Positions 6,279 to 7,265 of a DNA stretch of 7,265 nucleotides are shown piece by piece. Each line of letters opens with the position of its first letter. The stretch's first letter is position 1. The notes beneath the pieces are model-generated. The model had not been told where the DNA came from, did not search any database, and worked only from the letters and a program-made list of their open reading frames with translations. A program made the position numbers and the translations under genes. The DNA is from an uncultured Lachnospiraceae bacterium. Its GTDB lineage: Bacteria; Bacillota; Clostridia; Lachnospirales; Lachnospiraceae. The stretch lies in NCBI GenBank assembly GCA_902463835.1, contig CABQGZ010000171.1:1-7265 (forward strand), written 5' to 3'.

Positions 6279-7182
6279 ACCGCTCCTTCCCATTCTGCTG
6301 ATCCGTCAGATACTTCTTCCGGTAGTTGTAGGGCGTCATCCCCATATATTTCTTGAAGAGCATGAAAAAATGCTTCAGATCATTGTACCCCACCTTCTCA
6401 CAGATGGCGGCTACGGTCTCGTTCGTCTCCTTTAGCATCTGCCCGGCCAGCTCGCAGCGGGTCTTCTGCAAAAATTTATTAAAGGTCATTCCCGTATACA
6501 ATTTCAGCAGCTTATTATAGTACACCGTAGAGAAGTGAATGGAGTCCGCCACGTCCTCCAGGAGCAGATTGGAGGGGGCATTCTGCCGGATGTAGGCAAT
6601 GCTCTGCTCCAGAAGATCGATATTCTTGATGGAGATGGGGTGCTTGTTCGTGGCCTCCCAGTAATCCCGGAATATTTTGATCAGCATGGAGGAGAGGCAG
6701 TCCTTTATGATCTGTAGGTATCCCGGCCGCCGGTTGGAGATCTCGCTCTCGATGATATTGATCAGGGACAGGTAGTCCTTGTTGTAATCCCCGTTGATCT
6801 GAATAAAATTGATGGGTGCTTCCGGCAGCTTGGAGGGAAAGAGATCCTTCCAGATCTCCAGGATAAAATTGTCGGAGTGGTATTGCCCACCGAAAAAATC
6901 GGAATAGAAAATGCAGTTCTTCACGGCGATGGCGCCCCGGGCCTCGTTGTTGATGGTGTAGTAATGCTCCACCCCGGTGTTGATGAGGCAGATATCGCCG
7001 TTGGAGATGTTGAAGGTCTTTCCGTTGATATAGTGCTTGCCGGTGCCGGATTTGAAATAGACAAGCTCAACAAAATCGTGTTTGTGCAGAGAAGTATCCT
7101 CATTGGAATTGAAAATGGTGATCTTCTCATTTTTTTGTATGGAATCGTCCCCGAACATCAGGTAATTGTTTCTGGATCTCAT
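6277..7182 (-). CDS. AraC-family transcriptional regulator
   Basis: A 301-residue cytoplasmic regulator. Residues about 20-95 form a cupin sensor domain with HKHDFVELVYFKSGTGKHYINGKTFNISNGDICLI and the metal-site-like histidines H33, H35 and H73. Residues about 190-292 form the AraC double helix-turn-helix: the first at LEDVADSIHFSTVYYNKLLKLYTGMTFNKFL, the second at AAICEKVGYNDLKHFFMLFKKYMGMTPYNYRK. The middle region (about 100-190) is Ile/Asn-rich. Proteins of this shape typically respond to sugars or other small molecules. The ligand is unknown, and no structural gene beside it is visible, so its target probably lies beyond 7265. The start at 7182 is supported by AGAGGA about 11 bases upstream, rather long spacing. 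An in-frame ATG eight codons later has no better site. It converges on the ATPase gene across the shared terminator. It is only distantly similar to the other AraC protein here, so not a recent duplicate. Confidence 0.92.
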   Translation of the reverse strand: MRSRNNYLMFGDDSIQKNEKITIFNSNEDTSLHKHDFVELVYFKSGTGKHYINGKTFNISNGDICLINTGVEHYYTINNEARGAIAVKNCIFYSDFFGGQYHSDNFILEIWKDLFPSKLPEAPINFIQINGDYNKDYLSLINIIESEISNRRPGYLQIIKDCLSSMLIKIFRDYWEATNKHPISIKNIDLLEQSIAYIRQNAPSNLLLEDVADSIHFSTVYYNKLLKLYTGMTFNKFLQKTRCELAGQMLKETNETVAAICEKVGYNDLKHFFMLFKKYMGMTPYNYRKKYLTDQQNGKER

Positions 7183-7222
7183 TTTACTTTTTATCCTCTG
7201 TAGTTATGTAGTTTATGCGCGG

Positions 7223-7247
7223 TCTGCCGAATGGTTTTGCAGGCAGA
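7223..7247. repeat. Short inverted repeat upstream of the second AraC gene
   Basis: TCTGCC (7223-7228) and GGCAGA (7242-7247) are separated by 13 bases, about 40-65 bases upstream of the start at 7182. It could be an operator for this regulator or for a divergent gene beyond the window. No convincing -35/-10 pair is visible in 7183-7265 on either strand. Six-base arms are short and may be chance. Confidence 0.3.
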
Positions 7248-7265
7248 AATCGTGCGGTTCATGCT

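Noticed and set aside
1623..7229. GGTCTGCCG shared by the terminator arm (1622-1630) and the region upstream of the second AraC gene (7221-7229) as a possible common regulatory site
   Set aside because: One copy is explained by the terminator stem, nine bases is short, and there is no shared flanking sequence.
1..7265. A new multi-gene system, CRISPR array, insertion sequence or prophage
   Set aside because: No spaced repeats, transposase, integrase, tRNA-adjacent junction or co-oriented cluster of unknown genes is visible. The genes are regulators and enzymes of recognisable families, each with separate control signals.

Overview
The window looks like an ordinary chromosomal stretch from a Gram-positive gut-type anaerobe of the Clostridia, most likely Lachnospiraceae. 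The reasons are strong purine-rich Shine-Dalgarno sites (GAGGAGG, AAGGAGG), consensus TTGACT/TATAAT-type promoters, mid-range GC, and the gene mix: a MocR-type regulator, two AraC-type regulators, a GH123-like DUF4091 protein and an AAA-ATPase/PD-(D/E)XK protein. No species can be named from the sequence alone.

Layout, left to right. (1) 63-1553 (+): a MocR/PdxR-type transcription factor (GntR winged helix fused to a PLP-dependent aminotransferase domain), preceded by a near-perfect 15-base inverted repeat and a strong ribosome binding site. (2) 1558-1641: a long rod-like hairpin ending in a T run, placed to terminate from both directions. (3) 3492-1729 (-): a 587-residue cytoplasmic DUF4091 protein resembling glycoside hydrolase family 123, with the expected Asp-Glu pair. 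(4) 3493-3609: a compact divergent control region whose two -10 elements overlap on opposite strands. It also encodes a possible 17-codon leader peptide overlapping the next gene. (5) 3610-4455 (+): an AraC-family regulator, probably the local regulator of the DUF4091 gene. (6) 4511-6229 (+): an AAA-ATPase_like/PDDEXK_9 protein with its own promoter inside the 3' end of the araC gene. (7) 6248-6278: a perfect 12-bp bidirectional terminator. (8) 7182-6277 (-): a second, unrelated AraC-family regulator whose target probably lies to the right, outside the window.

The clearest functional unit is the DUF4091 gene with its divergent AraC gene: a sugar- or glycan-responsive regulator facing a putative intracellular hexosaminidase-like enzyme across a shared bidirectional promoter. 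The ATPase-nuclease gene is bounded by its own promoter and terminator and looks like a stand-alone cassette of unknown function. I see no rRNA, tRNA, CRISPR array, insertion sequence or phage gene, and no gene-free stretch longer than about 175 bases. I do not see convincing evidence for a new multi-gene system. The best leads are the overlapping-promoter/leader-peptide arrangement and the solitary ATPase-nuclease cassette.
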